From contig NC_090613.1 in NCBI RefSeq assembly GCF_004359215.1, positions 4,381,312 through 4,439,090 on the forward strand: a stretch of DNA of 57,779 nt, written 5' to 3'. This document shows positions 10,065-20,964 of this stretch, in pieces (within the stretch, counting starts at the first letter, position 1; every line of letters begins with the position of its first letter). Position numbers and translations under genes: made by a program. The notes beneath the pieces are model-generated. The model was not told where the DNA came from, did no database searches, and was given only the letters and a program-made list of their open reading frames with translations. Source of the stretch: Bremia lactucae (lineage: Eukaryota > Oomycota > Peronosporomycetes > Peronosporales > Peronosporaceae).

Positions 10065-11037
10065 TCAAACAATCTGCAGCTCGTGCGACTTTCCGACCAA
10101 GGAAGCAACAAGCATAAGAGTCTCTCGGGTACGCAGTAGCAAATTATTCATCGAGTCGTCATTATGAATCACGAAATCTGCTTTTGCCACTTTATCCTAA
10201 TCAAAGTCATGATAAAAAAAAGTTTTTATCCAAATCTTTGAATTTCAGCACTTCTCCTTCTACATACCTGGAGATTCATTTGCGATTGAATGCGCTTCTC
10301 AGCATCTTTTTGCGTCATTTTGTCGCGCTGCATTAGGCGCGACAGCTCATTCTTCGTAGAGCATGCTACGACAATTGTTGGGTAGCAAAAGTACTCAAGC
10401 AACTTCGTCTCGAAAAGAAGTGGTGCATCCAATACAACTAATCGCTTACGACATACGAGCCGCTGGTAGACAAGCTGTTTAAACATTTCCCAGATAATGT
10501 ACTTGTGCGTCAACATATTTAGCTTCTTTCGCTGCATCGGGTCATTGAAAACAATAGCCCCCAACTTGGCACGATTTATACTCGCATTCTCTTCATTAAG
10601 CACTTGCGAGCCAAAATAGCGCACAATTTCCTTGTACGCACCACGACCAGGCACCACCACCTGTCTTGCTATAAGATCCGCGTCTATAATCACCGCTCCG
10701 GCTTCTTGAAGAGCCTTAGATACCGTGGATTTTCCTGTGCTGATGCCTCCTGTAAGACCCACACCAACAAGCGACGCTCCAATCTCCCGTCCAATCAAGT
10801 AGCTGCCCGTCAATATACAAGCGCTTTGAAGCGACAACTAATTGATCAAGGCGTAAAAATGAGACCACAAATTAAAGTCTGGCGCATTCTTCTTACCATC
10901 GATACAAGTGCAAACGGAGCTAGTGCTAAACATCGACGTTTTAAGGAATGCTTTTGCAGTTTTTCCTTCAAAACTCCTAGCGGCACGCCTAGCAAAAGAC
11001 CCACCGGTGCCAAAACTAGGAGCAGCGGGCTTCGCAT
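10065..11037 (-). CDS. Dephospho-CoA kinase with N-terminal membrane segments, three exons
   Basis: Spliced from complement(10065-10196, 10268-10837, 10897-11037), with introns of 71 and 59 nt, all in phase 0, giving 280 aa. It catalyses the last step of CoA synthesis (dephospho-CoA + ATP). The P-loop is GGISTGKST (77-85), followed by IIDADLIARQVV (97-108), LDAPLLFET (183-191), the lid segment RDKMTQKDAEKRIQSQM (218-234) and, in exon 3, the family ending KVAKADFVIHND. The kinase domain (about 72-280) has the usual length. Before it, exon 1 and the start of exon 2 add two hydrophobic stretches (about 4-23 and 37-62) separated by a basic run. This suggests anchoring to a membrane (mitochondrial outer membrane or ER; inferred). 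The 11037 ATG is the first in frame. Without exon 1 no ATG precedes the P-loop, which supports the splice. Confidence 0.88.
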
Positions 11038-12307
11038 TCACAGCTTTTCAACAACAAAAAAATGCGAAACTTTTATCCAATCAGAATGCACAAAATATCA
11101 ATTTATAAACTCACAAGTGTCGGTGTCCCGGTGCATTTATATTATTTCCAAAAGAATAAAAAATAAGTTTTTCCATGAAATAATTAATATTTTTTCCTAA
11201 TAATATCGAGATATGAAATTAGAGAACGGCATAGGCACACCCCTTTTGGTTAAGATACGTGACATTATACAAATTTATCTTAACTAGGTGGGCCGAAAAG
11301 ATGACTAAGTTAACTTCTTAGAATATTCGGATGCATGTGTGTATTGTGTCGAAATCTTCTGTGAAAGTCAGTGGTCGAGGTCATGTGGATTTCGTTCTAG
11401 TTTAAACTTGAGGTAATGTGGAAGAAATTCCAATCTGTCGAGATGATGTGCGGGGAAATTGCTGCGTCAGTCATAGAGCTGGCTTACTCGATTTAACACC
11501 CAGCTAGGTGGGGACGCACATCCCAATTGCACTTAGGTATCATTGATAAAGCACTAAAGTGATTTTGCGCCGTGCAAGCCGTTGAACGTTGCTGGAAGAC
11601 GTGGCTACACAAACGTTTGTAAATTATCTTGTTTTTCCCTTAGCCAAATGAAATTATCTTCTGGCATCTCACGGAATCAATAAGCCAAAACGAAGACGAT
11701 GTTTACCATGATTCTTGGCAAGAAGCTTGATCTGGAGAAGTTGGGGCATACAGCAATGTACTTGAAATCGTGAAAGTTGATACGAGGTTTCTTGTAAAAT
11801 CAGTCAGAAAATGGCAGGTAATATATCGCGAAAGCGTTTACCCCAAAAGCTTGATAGAAACCTCGTACCCGCATGAAGAGTCGAGTTTTTTAAAAAGAAG
11901 TGACTGGCAATTTATTTGTAGTAATGAACTCGTGAAAACGAGCTTGTTAACTGCAATTGTAACCAGAAAGTATATACCTCACAAACGCGCGATGGAAGAA
12001 CTGAATTAGTTTCGTAGTATAGTAATGAAGAAATGATAGTCGAAGTTGAATTTTTTAAATAAACACTGATGTTTGAATGTTGAAAGTGATTTTGTACCGT
12101 GTCCGTTGAAGTCAAGAACATGGTTCGAAAATCAGGTAAAGCAAGCTTGAGGCGAGCGTTTAGTATCTGGTGAATAGTCGAATGGGTCGCTTTTTGTGAA
12201 ACGATTCCACTCGTGTTTAGATGAATTGAGTTGGAATTTGTTCTTGGACGAATTCGTCTTGTGTGGGTGGGTAAGAGTCTTAAAAAGCAGTTGTAAATGC
12301 AGGCGAA
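11038..12307. other. Intergenic region, no gene recognised
   Basis: AT-rich flank of the gene island. It holds only short frames (for example 11770-12009 on plus), none with a recognisable product. The left end probably contains the dephospho-CoA kinase promoter: minus-strand TGCATTCTGATTGG lies some 50 bases before the ATG. The right part may be the 3' UTR of the LINE that begins at 12308, but I see no poly-A tail that would fix its end. Confidence 0.4.
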
Positions 12308-13668
12308 TCATCGTAAGACATTGCTTAAAAACACCGACGAATGCAAGGCAAGGTGCGTCATAAATTGCCTTATTACGATTGATCCATAGAGTCCGAAGGA
12401 TGCAGCATCAAAAATGTTGAAAATACGAGTAGGTAATGTAGTTACAAACTTGGTATGATGTTGCGTCGAAACCTCAAGGTCGATGAGAAAAAGAGTATGC
12501 TCCCAGTGTATAGATGTTCCAAAAATCCATTCGAGTAGGGGAAGGAAAAGACGCCAGATGTACTTGGCTGTGTAACAATTCCATAGCAAATGTTGTGGAG
12601 TTTCAGGTGTTAAACAGCAATGAACACAATGAATGTCTGAAGTATGCCAGCCATATTCATAACGGAAACCCAATATGTTGTGTTGTAATCTAAACAGGAA
12701 ATCTGAGAATATCGGAAGAATGTCTTGGTGAAGCTTCCGTTGAGTAAGCCAAAAATCGCTAGATGGGTTGCTGGTGTGTAGACCCATGATCCCATCGGTA
12801 GCAGCGGGGTTAAGTTCGTGTGAAGTAGACGACGAATCAATTTGCTGGTGCAGCAAATTATGTCATATCCATCGAATGTCCAACTATGAAAAGCCGAAAG
12901 CATGAATTCTGGTGGAGACGGGTAGATAGCGAAGGTGCCATAGTGAGGAGGTACTGTTATTCTTGGTGCAACACTTTCCACAACACGAGTTAATGATCGA
13001 GTAGATTGAATGGAGGAGTCTAGTAAAGCCGAACGGAGCAGGTCTGTATCGGGAACCCGGCCATAACAAATAGAAAAAGTTGTAAGGCGGTGAATACCTT
13101 GATGTGAAAAGTTTTGGGAGGCTTTGCGGTGCAGTAAAGCAAGAGTTTTCCGTCCAGATGTAAAGCGAAGAAGTTGTTATTTCATAATGGCCAGGTTAGT
13201 TTAGTATAAACTGGGTTCGCGTTCGTGAATTTGGGCATAATTTTTAGTACTCCATAGAGCAAGCGCCTGTTGCCAATATTGAGGTACATTTTTCCAACGA
13301 GATCTAGTCCTTATAGACTGGAAAGGCACATACAGAAAGTCTAAACAGATGGCTTGGCATTGAAGTGCATAGTCAAAAGCAGCGTAAGCCGGAAGAAACC
13401 ATTTAGGAGGAGAGCTCACTCTTGTTCTGCAATGTTTAATAAGGTGTCGGATCAAGTTGACCTGAAGGAGTTCGACCGAATCAGCAACACTACGAAGGTC
13501 TAGACCCCCAGCATTAATTCGTGCGGAATGCCATTAGCTAGAAAATTGGCTTCGAGTTGGCGTGTTGTTAATAAAGTTTCGTATTATTGGGTCGAAATTT
13601 TTTAATTCTGTTTGAGAAAAGACTTGAACTCTCATTAAAGGCCACAGTATGGATTGGGTCATAGTTTG
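12308..13668 (-). pseudogene. LINE (non-LTR retrotransposon), 3' part of ORF2
   Basis: Minus-strand frames encode the end of a LINE polyprotein: a post-RT segment starting near 13640, a GGLDLRS-like region at about 13500, and a C-terminal reverse-transcriptase zinc-binding domain (zf-RVT). The last of these contains CVHC, then PQHLLWNC, then WRLFLPLLEW, at about 12740-12520. Several frameshifts break it (frame changes near 13070, 12980 and 12880). It stops at 13668, where a family C LTR inserted. The upstream part of the same LINE resumes at 36327. Removing the insertion and one GTTTG copy restores a continuous frame over the junction. Confidence 0.75.
13664..13668 (+). repeat. Target site duplication GTTTG (left)
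   Basis: GTTTG directly precedes the family C LTR at 13669. The same five bases directly follow the third LTR at 36322-36326. This pair marks one integration event in the LINE. Confidence 0.8.
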
Positions 13669-13916
13669 TGTCAGGATGAGGGTAAATTACGACTGAATTA
13701 AAATTAGTTTAACTAACCGATACTTTTGGTATACTCCTTAAGGTATCGCCTATCCTTAATCTAATTCTTACTGAGTATCATCTCTCCTAATTGCGCAAAC
13801 CTTTTTACTTGTTTTTATTATGGCGCATATGTAAAATTGAATTAAAGAAAATGAATGGTTTAAAAGGTAAGTCGAAATGAGTGGTCAAGGGCTGAGCAAG
13901 ATGACTGGTCCTTACA
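13669..13916 (-). mobile_element. Family C LTR 1 (248 bp, 3' LTR)
   Basis: Bounded by TGTCAGG and CCTTACA on the plus strand. By eye it is identical over all 248 bases to LTRs at 30379-30626 and 36074-36321, which implies recent insertion or duplication. The gag-pol stop codon TAA lies inside its first bases. The purine-rich GGGTAGGA just before it on the minus strand is the polypurine tract (GGGGAGGA in the second copy). Confidence 0.9.
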
Positions 13917-16900
13917 TCCTACCCGATTTGATCTCTCGTTGACGCTGGTTGAAGTTGGCGACGAGATCCTTCCAGTGGGAGACATGGCGAATATTTTTCT
14001 CTTTTTCCCAACTGGCTTCTTCCTTAGTTTCGCCATGCCATTGTACGAGCCAGTATGGTTGACGATTGAACTGGCTTTTCTTCAAGAGACGTTCAATAAC
14101 TTGAAGATGATCCGCTGTGCCATTATCCACGAATTTGGATGCTTTCGGTATCGGACGACTTCGAAATTTTTCTGGTGTCGGTTCATACTTTGATAGAACA
14201 TCGACATTAAAGGTTGGATTAATCTTAATCATACTTTGTGGTAACTTAAGCCTTGCCACATTAGGATTAATCATTTTGATAATTTCGAATGGTCCCACCT
14301 TTCTTGCCGCAAACTTAGCTCGTGGTGTCCCCATATCTTTCGCAGCATGTTTCAACGATATTCTGCGAGTATCAAGCATAACTAGATCTCCAACCTTGAA
14401 TTCAACTTGATTTATTCGGCGTTTTTGATCGTAATATTGCTTTTGCGAAGCTTGTGCTTTTAGGAGATTTCTGCGAGCCTGATCGATGATCTTTGTTCGT
14501 TCTTCGATAAACTCTTTTGCGTATACGTCAATCTCCTTTGGTTGACTATTCCAGCCCAGAGCCTTTTGCCATGTAGAGCGTTCCTTTCTTCCCGTATCTA
14601 TTTCGAAGGGAGAGTATCCCGTGGATGCACTAACCAGTGTAGAGTGCGCATACTCTATGCTTCCCAAGTGTTCGGTCCAGTCAGTGCCATGGTAAGATAC
14701 CATGCATCTGAGTGCGTCTTCTACCACAAGGTTCTGTCGCTCGGTCTGTCCATCGGCTTGAGCCCGATGAGCGGTTGTCATACTTAGACGAACACCGATG
14801 ATCGTCATCAAAGACTTCCAAAACATGGACGTGAACTTGCTATCTCGGTCACTGATGATAACTTCTGGAAGACCATGGTGTCGAACTACAGCATCAAAAA
14901 ATACTTTTGCTGTTGTGCATGCATCATCCTTAACGTGCACTGCTGCGTACTTCGTTCGTTTGGAAAACTTATCGACAACAGTTAGGATGGCATCAAATCC
15001 ATTGGACATAGGAAGCCCTGTTATGAAGTCCATTGACACCACTTGCCAGCAAGCCTCTGGTATTGGAATTGGCATAAGTAATCCGTTTTTTCGTTGATTA
15101 TCATGTTTCCAACGTGCGCAGGTTTCACAGGTTTTGACATATTCCTTGACGTCTTTCTGCAACGATTTCCAGTAATACCACTGAGCCACTCGCAAGTATG
15201 TTCTGCGATTGCCCGGATGAGCAGCTATTGCCGAATCATGATATTCCGATATTACTTTCGTTCGCAAACGGTTGTTGCTGGGCACGCAAAGACGTGTAAG
15301 CTTATTTGACGTGCGCAAAAACAGCAAGTCTTCTTGCTTGACAAACAATGAGCTTGCTTCTGAGTTTTTCCATGCTTCTTTAAACTCAGCATCTCTGGCG
15401 TAGCCTTGTTGAAGTAGCTTGCGAACTTCTGGTGACAACTCGACATACGACGCTGTCATTAAGGTGGCAACTTGCAGAGCCTCAGCCTCCTCCCGGGGCA
15501 GAGTTGGCACCGAGGGTGAGCAAAGTAAACGTGCACCTCGTTGTTGACAACTAGAATCGCACTTATGGAAGTGGATATTGTCCACGACAGTATCATCAGG
15601 CCGGCGCGAAAGCGCATCAGCTACGACGTTTAAAGCACCATTAATGTGGTGTATAGTAAACGTATATTGAGCGAAGGTGGTCAAGTATCGAGCCAATTTC
15701 GGCGAGACTTTCGGATGATGAAGCAGCCAAGAGCAGGCGCTATTGTCCGTGAAAATCTCAAACTGGTGACCATAAAGGTAATGACGCCATTTGTCTAACC
15801 CCGCTTTAATTGCAAATAGCTCCTTTTCATGAGCAGGCCAATTAATCTCATGGACTCCAAGCTTCTTTGAATAAAACGCTATTGGATGGTCATGTCCATT
15901 GAGAAATTGCGATAAAACACCTCCCACGCACGACCCTGATGCATCCGTAGTCAGTACAAACGGGCGTGAAAAGTTGGGCAGAGTCAGCACAGGTGCAGCT
16001 TGTAAGGCAGACTTCAGCCTTGCGAAGGAATCTTCCTGTTCTGCATTCCACAGCCATGGAGAATCTTTCTTAACAAGATGACTCAATGGCAGAACTATGT
16101 GCGCAAACTGATGAATAAAGCGGCGATAATAACCAGCAAGACCAAGAAAACTTTGCAATTCCTTTACGGAGGTCGGTGGTGGCCATTTAGCGATTGCTTC
16201 CGTCTTCGTATTATCAACGGATAATCCTTTGTTGGAAACAGTGTGCCCCAAAAAGCTGACCTCTTGACGCGCAAACTTGCACTTGCCTATGTGAGCGAAT
16301 AGCGTTTCCTTGCGTAATACGTCGAACACGATAGCAAGATGGCCAAGATGTTCGTCATAAGAGACGGAAAATATGCAGATATCATCCAAATATACCACAA
16401 CAAATGGGAACTTTCCAAAAAGTACACGCATCAAGCGCGACCAAATGCCAGGCATTCCAGCAAGACCCATCGGAGCAACGCACCACTGATACGTCTCATT
16501 TGATGTACGAAACGCAGTGTACTTCTTGCTATCCGGATGGATACGCATCTGATGATACCCCTGAGCTAAGTCAATGACTGTGAAATAGCTCATACCTTGC
16601 ATTTTATCGAACAATTCATCGATTCGCGGCAAAGGTATTTTTGGGACGACTGACTTTGAGTTGACGTAACGAAAGTCAATCACCCAACGGAGCAAAATGT
16701 TTGCGTTTCCGGATCGAATCCATTCTGAACGAGATACACTCGTACCGGCTTTTGGGTCCTTTTTTGGAATACCAAAGATGTTTGATACCCACGGCGAGTC
16801 TGAAAGCTCGATCCACCCGCGGGAAAGGTTCTCATCGACAAACTTCTGTAAAGCATTTTGTTCAACTTGTGAAAGTCGAAACGGCGGACGATTACTCGGT

Positions 16901-18465
16901 TGCGCACCGGGTTGCATATTGATTTCAAATTCAACTGACCGATTAGAAGGCAATGAATTCGGTAACTTCTCCGGAAATACATCTTTATAGGAATCAAGTA
17001 AAGACTTCAACCGTTTTTCCCGAGGTTTTGTAGATTCCGATTCTTGATAAATTTTGACACGATAGACCTCTTCGTATTTTGATGTCTTCAATTTCCTTGA
17101 AAAGTCGGCAGAGGAAATAATGACCGGTTCAAAAACCTCATCATGTGGTATGTTACCACCTTTGAACGAAACTTGATGAGTACGCCAATTTATTATTGGC
17201 TCGTGCGCAGTAAACCAAGGCTTACCCAGAATTACATCTTGGGAATTGCTCATTGGCCACTCGATGACCGGAATGTCAGAAAATTGATTACCATCAAAGA
17301 AGATATTTGCGACTCCTTTCTTCACCTTTCTTTTGGTGGTATTAGTGCCGTCGAAACGAGTGACTTGAATTGCCACTTCAGACGTGACGCGTTGCAGCAA
17401 CCCCGGCTTTACCACATTGCATGTGGCGCCAGAATCGAGCATTATTTTAACAGCACGATCGTCAAGATGACCCTTTTTGACGATCAAATCTTTTCCCGTG
17501 AAGGAAGCAAAGTCAGCTTCACTTAGTGTAGTGATATTTTCATCTGACACAGTCGCGATGGTTTCTTCTTCGACTGACTCATTCTCGAAATAGTTTACGT
17601 TTGCACGCTCGCGACGATATCCGTTGCCGCGACTATTTTGCTGGTTCCTGCGCTTGTAACACTGCTGAATCGTGTGCCCCAGTTTTTTGCAGTACGCACA
17701 CTTTGGTTTATTTGGACGTCTGCTATGGACGCGAGAAGACCTATGAAATGGCCGAGCATTGTCGATTTCCATCAGCTCTGGCTCATTGTTTAATTCTCTG
17801 GCCACATTTGGTGGACCAGGACGAGGGGTTGTTGCGATATGGTGATTATAACCAACCGAATGTGCGCGTTCAAAGTCGAGCGCCACAGTAATAGCCTCCG
17901 ACAGTGTATTTCCCCGTCGGTATTGAACTTCTTCTTGCGTTCTTGTTTTTAATCCTCGTTGAAAATAGATTATTTGGTCTATCTCAGTCATGTCCTCAAC
18001 TTGCGAAATAATGTGTCGAAATTTCGCAATGTAGTCCATTAAGCCTTTGCAACTGGCTTGTCTCAGCCGATGCAGGTCGTCTCGAAGACGTTGCTGTAGA
18101 TCCGCAGGAACAAATTCCTTTTCCACTGCTAGAAAAAACTCGTCGACTGAGTGAATTTCTGATTGATGCAGCAAGAACCATTGTGCTGCTGGTCCGCGCA
18201 ATGAACTTCCTAGTACGGCAAGTACTTGAGGAGCCATTGCGTCTTCTCTCCACTTCGTACCGCGCGCAATAAAATATTGTTGTACTTGCGCGTAATAAAG
18301 TCGAACCGACTCTTCACTCCTTCCGCTATACGTCGGTATTCTTAGCCCGTCCACCTTAAGCCCACCTTCTTTTTGGGAGTTAGCCAAGGATTTGATCAAC
18401 TCTTGTTGTTGCTGCAGCATATGCATCATTTGCTGCATTAGCTCGGCGTTTGAGGGTTGGCCCAT
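13912..18465 (-). CDS. Family C Ty3 chromodomain retrotransposon gag-pol, copy 1 (1517 aa)
   Basis: A single intact gag-pol frame. In order: gag (1-230), zinc knuckle C256-C259-H264-C269, aspartic protease LDSGA (D344), reverse transcriptase with IDLAQGYHQ (D632) and YLDD (692-695), RNase H TTDASG (D841), integrase HHCC (H1076, H1083, C1113, C1116) with D1146, D1206 and E1242 (spacing DD35E), and a C-terminal chromodomain (about 1455-1505, WLVQWHG, EASWEKEKNI). All catalytic residues are present, so it is potentially autonomous. Chromodomains of chromoviruses direct integration to marked chromatin. Its stop codon overlaps the LTR. It differs from copy 2 by Gly/Ser at residue 2 and by a very few other bases seen (for example at 16722). 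Upstream the leader is cut by an assembly gap. Confidence 0.95.
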   Translation of the reverse strand: MGQPSNAELMQQMMHMLQQQQELIKSLANSQKEGGLKVDGLRIPTYSGRSEESVRLYYAQVQQYFIARGTKWREDAMAPQVLAVLGSSLRGPAAQWFLLHQSEIHSVDEFFLAVEKEFVPADLQQRLRDDLHRLRQASCKGLMDYIAKFRHIISQVEDMTEIDQIIYFQRGLKTRTQEEVQYRRGNTLSEAITVALDFERAHSVGYNHHIATTPRPGPPNVARELNNEPELMEIDNARPFHRSSRVHSRRPNKPKCAYCKKLGHTIQQCYKRRNQQNSRGNGYRRERANVNYFENESVEEETIATVSDENITTLSEADFASFTGKDLIVKKGHLDDRAVKIMLDSGATCNVVKPGLLQRVTSEVAIQVTRFDGTNTTKRKVKKGVANIFFDGNQFSDIPVIEWPMSNSQDVILGKPWFTAHEPIINWRTHQVSFKGGNIPHDEVFEPVIISSADFSRKLKTSKYEEVYRVKIYQESESTKPREKRLKSLLDSYKDVFPEKLPNSLPSNRSVEFEINMQPGAQPSNRPPFRLSQVEQNALQKFVDENLSRGWIELSDSPWVSNIFGIPKKDPKAGTSVSRSEWIRSGNANILLRWVIDFRYVNSKSVVPKIPLPRIDELFDKMQGMSYFTVIDLAQGYHQMRIHPDSKKYTAFRTSNETYQWCVAPMGLAGMPGIWSRLMRVLFGKFPFVVVYLDDICIFSVSYDEHLGHLAIVFDVLRKETLFAHIGKCKFARQEVSFLGHTVSNKGLSVDNTKTEAIAKWPPPTSVKELQSFLGLAGYYRRFIHQFAHIVLPLSHLVKKDSPWLWNAEQEDSFARLKSALQAAPVLTLPNFSRPFVLTTDASGSCVGGVLSQFLNGHDHPIAFYSKKLGVHEINWPAHEKELFAIKAGLDKWRHYLYGHQFEIFTDNSACSWLLHHPKVSPKLARYLTTFAQYTFTIHHINGALNVVADALSRRPDDTVVDNIHFHKCDSSCQQRGARLLCSPSVPTLPREEAEALQVATLMTASYVELSPEVRKLLQQGYARDAEFKEAWKNSEASSLFVKQEDLLFLRTSNKLTRLCVPSNNRLRTKVISEYHDSAIAAHPGNRRTYLRVAQWYYWKSLQKDVKEYVKTCETCARWKHDNQRKNGLLMPIPIPEACWQVVSMDFITGLPMSNGFDAILTVVDKFSKRTKYAAVHVKDDACTTAKVFFDAVVRHHGLPEVIISDRDSKFTSMFWKSLMTIIGVRLSMTTAHRAQADGQTERQNLVVEDALRCMVSYHGTDWTEHLGSIEYAHSTLVSASTGYSPFEIDTGRKERSTWQKALGWNSQPKEIDVYAKEFIEERTKIIDQARRNLLKAQASQKQYYDQKRRINQVEFKVGDLVMLDTRRISLKHAAKDMGTPRAKFAARKVGPFEIIKMINPNVARLKLPQSMIKINPTFNVDVLSKYEPTPEKFRSRPIPKASKFVDNGTADHLQVIERLLKKSQFNRQPYWLVQWHGETKEEASWEKEKNIRHVSHWKDLVANFNQRQREIKSGRM

Positions 18466-18550
18466 AATGGAAGAAGATGTGTTCGGAACTTTTAAAAGAC
18501 TTAGTTGTTTAGTTTATTTAGGTCTCTTAAGTTAAACCGAAGATCCTTTA
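18466..18550 (-). mobile_element. Family C leader remnant, cut by a gap
   Basis: It matches 35176-35260 of copy 2, including the last codons of the small leader ORF. The contig ends here, inside a repeat that is present twice in the window. Confidence 0.8.
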
Positions 18551-18650
18551 NNNNNNNNNNNNNNNNNNNNNNNNNNNNNNNNNNNNNNNNNNNNNNNNNN
18601 NNNNNNNNNNNNNNNNNNNNNNNNNNNNNNNNNNNNNNNNNNNNNNNNNN
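18551..18650. other. Assembly gap (100 N)
   Basis: Exactly 100 N, a conventional scaffold gap of unknown true length, inside the family C leader. Confidence 0.98.
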
Positions 18651-18654
18651 GCAG

Positions 18655-18893
18655 ATGCATTTCGTGCCGTGACTTCATACCGACTACTGCTGAACAGGGT
18701 CAGTAGAGTAAGTTTCCGTCGTTAACATGATGTTCTTACGGGTCATTGTCATATTGACCATCGTTATTGCTTAGGAGCACATGCCTTTCTTGCCGTGACT
18801 TCATACCGACTACTGCTGAACAGGGTCAGTAAGGCAAGTTTCCGTCGTTAACATGATGTTCTTACGGGTCATTGTCTTATTGACGAAAGTCTG
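18655..18893. repeat. Tandem duplication, two units of about 126 and 113 bp
   Basis: ATGCATTTCGTGCCGTGACT at 18655 recurs as ATGCCTTTCTTGCCGTGACT at 18781. The copies stay alike through the GTCATTGTC-T/A-TATTGAC endings. The first unit carries an extra 20 bases or so. It sits next to a decayed integrase, so it may be the duplicated 3' end of family A pol. Confidence 0.75.
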
Positions 18894-20100
18894 TCCCTCT
18901 TTTGCATGATGGGTCTTTTTCCACAAAGACTCGGCATCCGAGGTTGGCGCAGTCCGTTAATATAAAACGATGTCTCACCCATACTGGTGTGGATACTGTT
19001 ATTGGTAGCGAACTCACGAAAGGCAATTAATTGCACCATTCTTTGAGAGTCGCTACCGTGCACCATACATCTACCACGACTTAATTTGCACGTTTCGTTT
19101 GGCCATCGGTCTGTGGATAATCGGTTGTAATCATGTGGATCTTGCTACATAGCAGCTTAAGCACATAACGCCAAATATCTGACGTTAAATCGTGGATTCT
19201 GGTTTGATACTATGGACTCGAGCATCCCGTATAATCGGAAGACATGATCCAGGAACAAGAGAGTTGCCTCCTTACCTGTGATCGTGCTGCTACGTGTTGT
19301 TGCTAAATGTATTATTTTGCTCAATCTGTCCATAAAGCCGACGAGCCCCGTGCAACCCTCGTGGTCAGGCGGCATGCCAAACATGGAGTCCAGACTGACC
19401 GACTTCAACAATCCGTTGGGATCGGTAGCGGCTTCATAAGCGTACTGCTGGACGATGCAGGCTTTTTGCGCTGACACTATTCGCAGAGCGAATATAGTTG
19501 ACCACCCATCGATATAATTGTGGCCATGTGACACTAGTGAGAAAGTCTTTTCACGGCCCAGATGCCCACTCAATGGTGTATCGTGGAGCTCGTAAGAATA
19601 TCTTTAGCTTGGGTTCTGTGTAATGTGGGACATAAATTCTCAAGGGATCACAAGTTGACAGCTCATGCCATAACAGGCCATCGCTGTAGCTTAATCGACG
19701 TTGCTTTGCCTTCAGGTGCGACGTAAGGGAGATCTTTCGTTCACCAAAGTTCTCCGACACCAGGCGACAATGTTTATTCCTAACTGAAGCTCTCTTTTAT
19801 TTTGAAAGCCAACGAGTTCGTCCCTTCATGGCTACCAACGTTGACGACTCGACTTGCGCCTTAGCACTAGATACACTTTCCTGGTGTGTTGCCTCGGAGT
19901 CTGGTCTGCGCAATAACGTGCCAGCCAAGACATTCGACATACCCGGCTGTTATTGAGCTTTGAAATAATAATCATAGTAGTATGTAAGCCATCTTGCTAT
20001 TCTAGGAGAGAGGTGCGGAGAGCGGTCCCAATGATGCGTGATCCGTATAGAAAAACACAATTGTTCGGTGCCCAATAGGTGCACTACAAATTTAACTAGA
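18869..20100 (-). pseudogene. Decayed Ty3 pol (RNase H end and integrase), family A type
   Basis: Minus-strand fragments read as Ty3 integrase: SGHLGREKTFSLVSH (zinc-binding entry), DSMFGMPPD, TGLVGFMDRLSKIIHLA, VFRLYGMLESIVSNQNPRF (catalytic Asp-like region), then AFREFATNNSIHTSMGET with NGLRQPRMP. Before it, near 20080-19980, sequence similar to 45600-45720 marks the end of RNase H. Frame breaks occur about every 200 bases and gag, protease and RT are missing, so it is dead. Confidence 0.65.
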
Positions 20101-20125
20101 GCATTGAAGATGTGCGCCCCTTTAT

Positions 20126-20346
20126 TGCGAGCGTATTATTCTACGTACATCGAACTACGGATGACGCTAGCCGTCATCCTTTTCAATGTAAATGCACCTA
20201 TGTGCACATACGCAGGAGTGGGTCACTATGTGAGCCACACCTGAGTAAGCTCTAAATACTTCTCATGAAGTAGTTGTCCATTCCGTTAAGTACACAATGC
20301 GAAATTACTGGTTTTGTGTAACATAGGGCAACTTTAGCCTGTTACA
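20126..20346 (-). mobile_element. Family A LTR fragment
   Basis: Matches about 1113-1360, including GGATGACGCTAGCCGTCATCC and the terminal ATAGGGCAACTTTAGCCTGTTACA. Only the U3 part is kept. Confidence 0.65.
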
Positions 20347-20964
20347 AAATCGTAGTGGCACGCATCAGGAGCCGCAGCTGCCAATATTCAAACTTTTTGG
20401 TACCGTTTATTGAGGTCAACTGCAGTCAATTGTACAAACGGTCGATCAGCGGTCGCTTAAAGCATCAGCTACAGTTGCAATGTTTTACATACTGGCAGGG
20501 TAAAGACGAATGCGCTTATCTGGTACAGAGAGCCAGGCTGTTTAAGATTTCATCTCGCAGCTGACATTATAAACCCCAATTTTAACAGCACTCTTGCCTA
20601 CGATTTCCGAGAAGAACAATTACTACTTAACACCTTTAAGCATGTTATACGTTTTCGCGAGTAGGAACAGCTCTTTATACCCAACGATTATACAAACTAA
20701 GCCGGCATATATATTCCCGAAGTATTTTGCGAGTTTATGAAATCACGATGTCTTAAGTCCAGAATTGCGTCTTTGCTTATGGATATAAGACGCATCAGAA
20801 ATGCCTTTTTACCTTCAGCAAGATTCACCGATCATATTCCTCAGCTGGCTTCCTCGATTCCGTTAAGCCCAATGAAATGGAACGACGCCTTGAAATCAGA
20901 TATTCCTGCAAGCAGTCAATCTTACGAAGCTCCGTGTCATCAAAGCAATTACCAAATATCGCAT
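20347..20964. other. Unassigned sequence with a short plus-strand ORF
   Basis: It lies between two LTR remnants and is not repeated in the window. A plus-strand frame at 20737-20994 (85 codons) has ordinary composition (DIRRIRNAFLPSARFTDHIP) but no recognised domain, and it ends inside the following LTR. It could be a fragment of a captured host gene. Confidence 0.25.

Noticed and set aside
13939..18253. Many plus-strand ORFs of 60-127 codons across both family C copies
   Set aside because: Shadows of the 1517-aa minus-strand ORF, identical in both copies only because the copies are identical.
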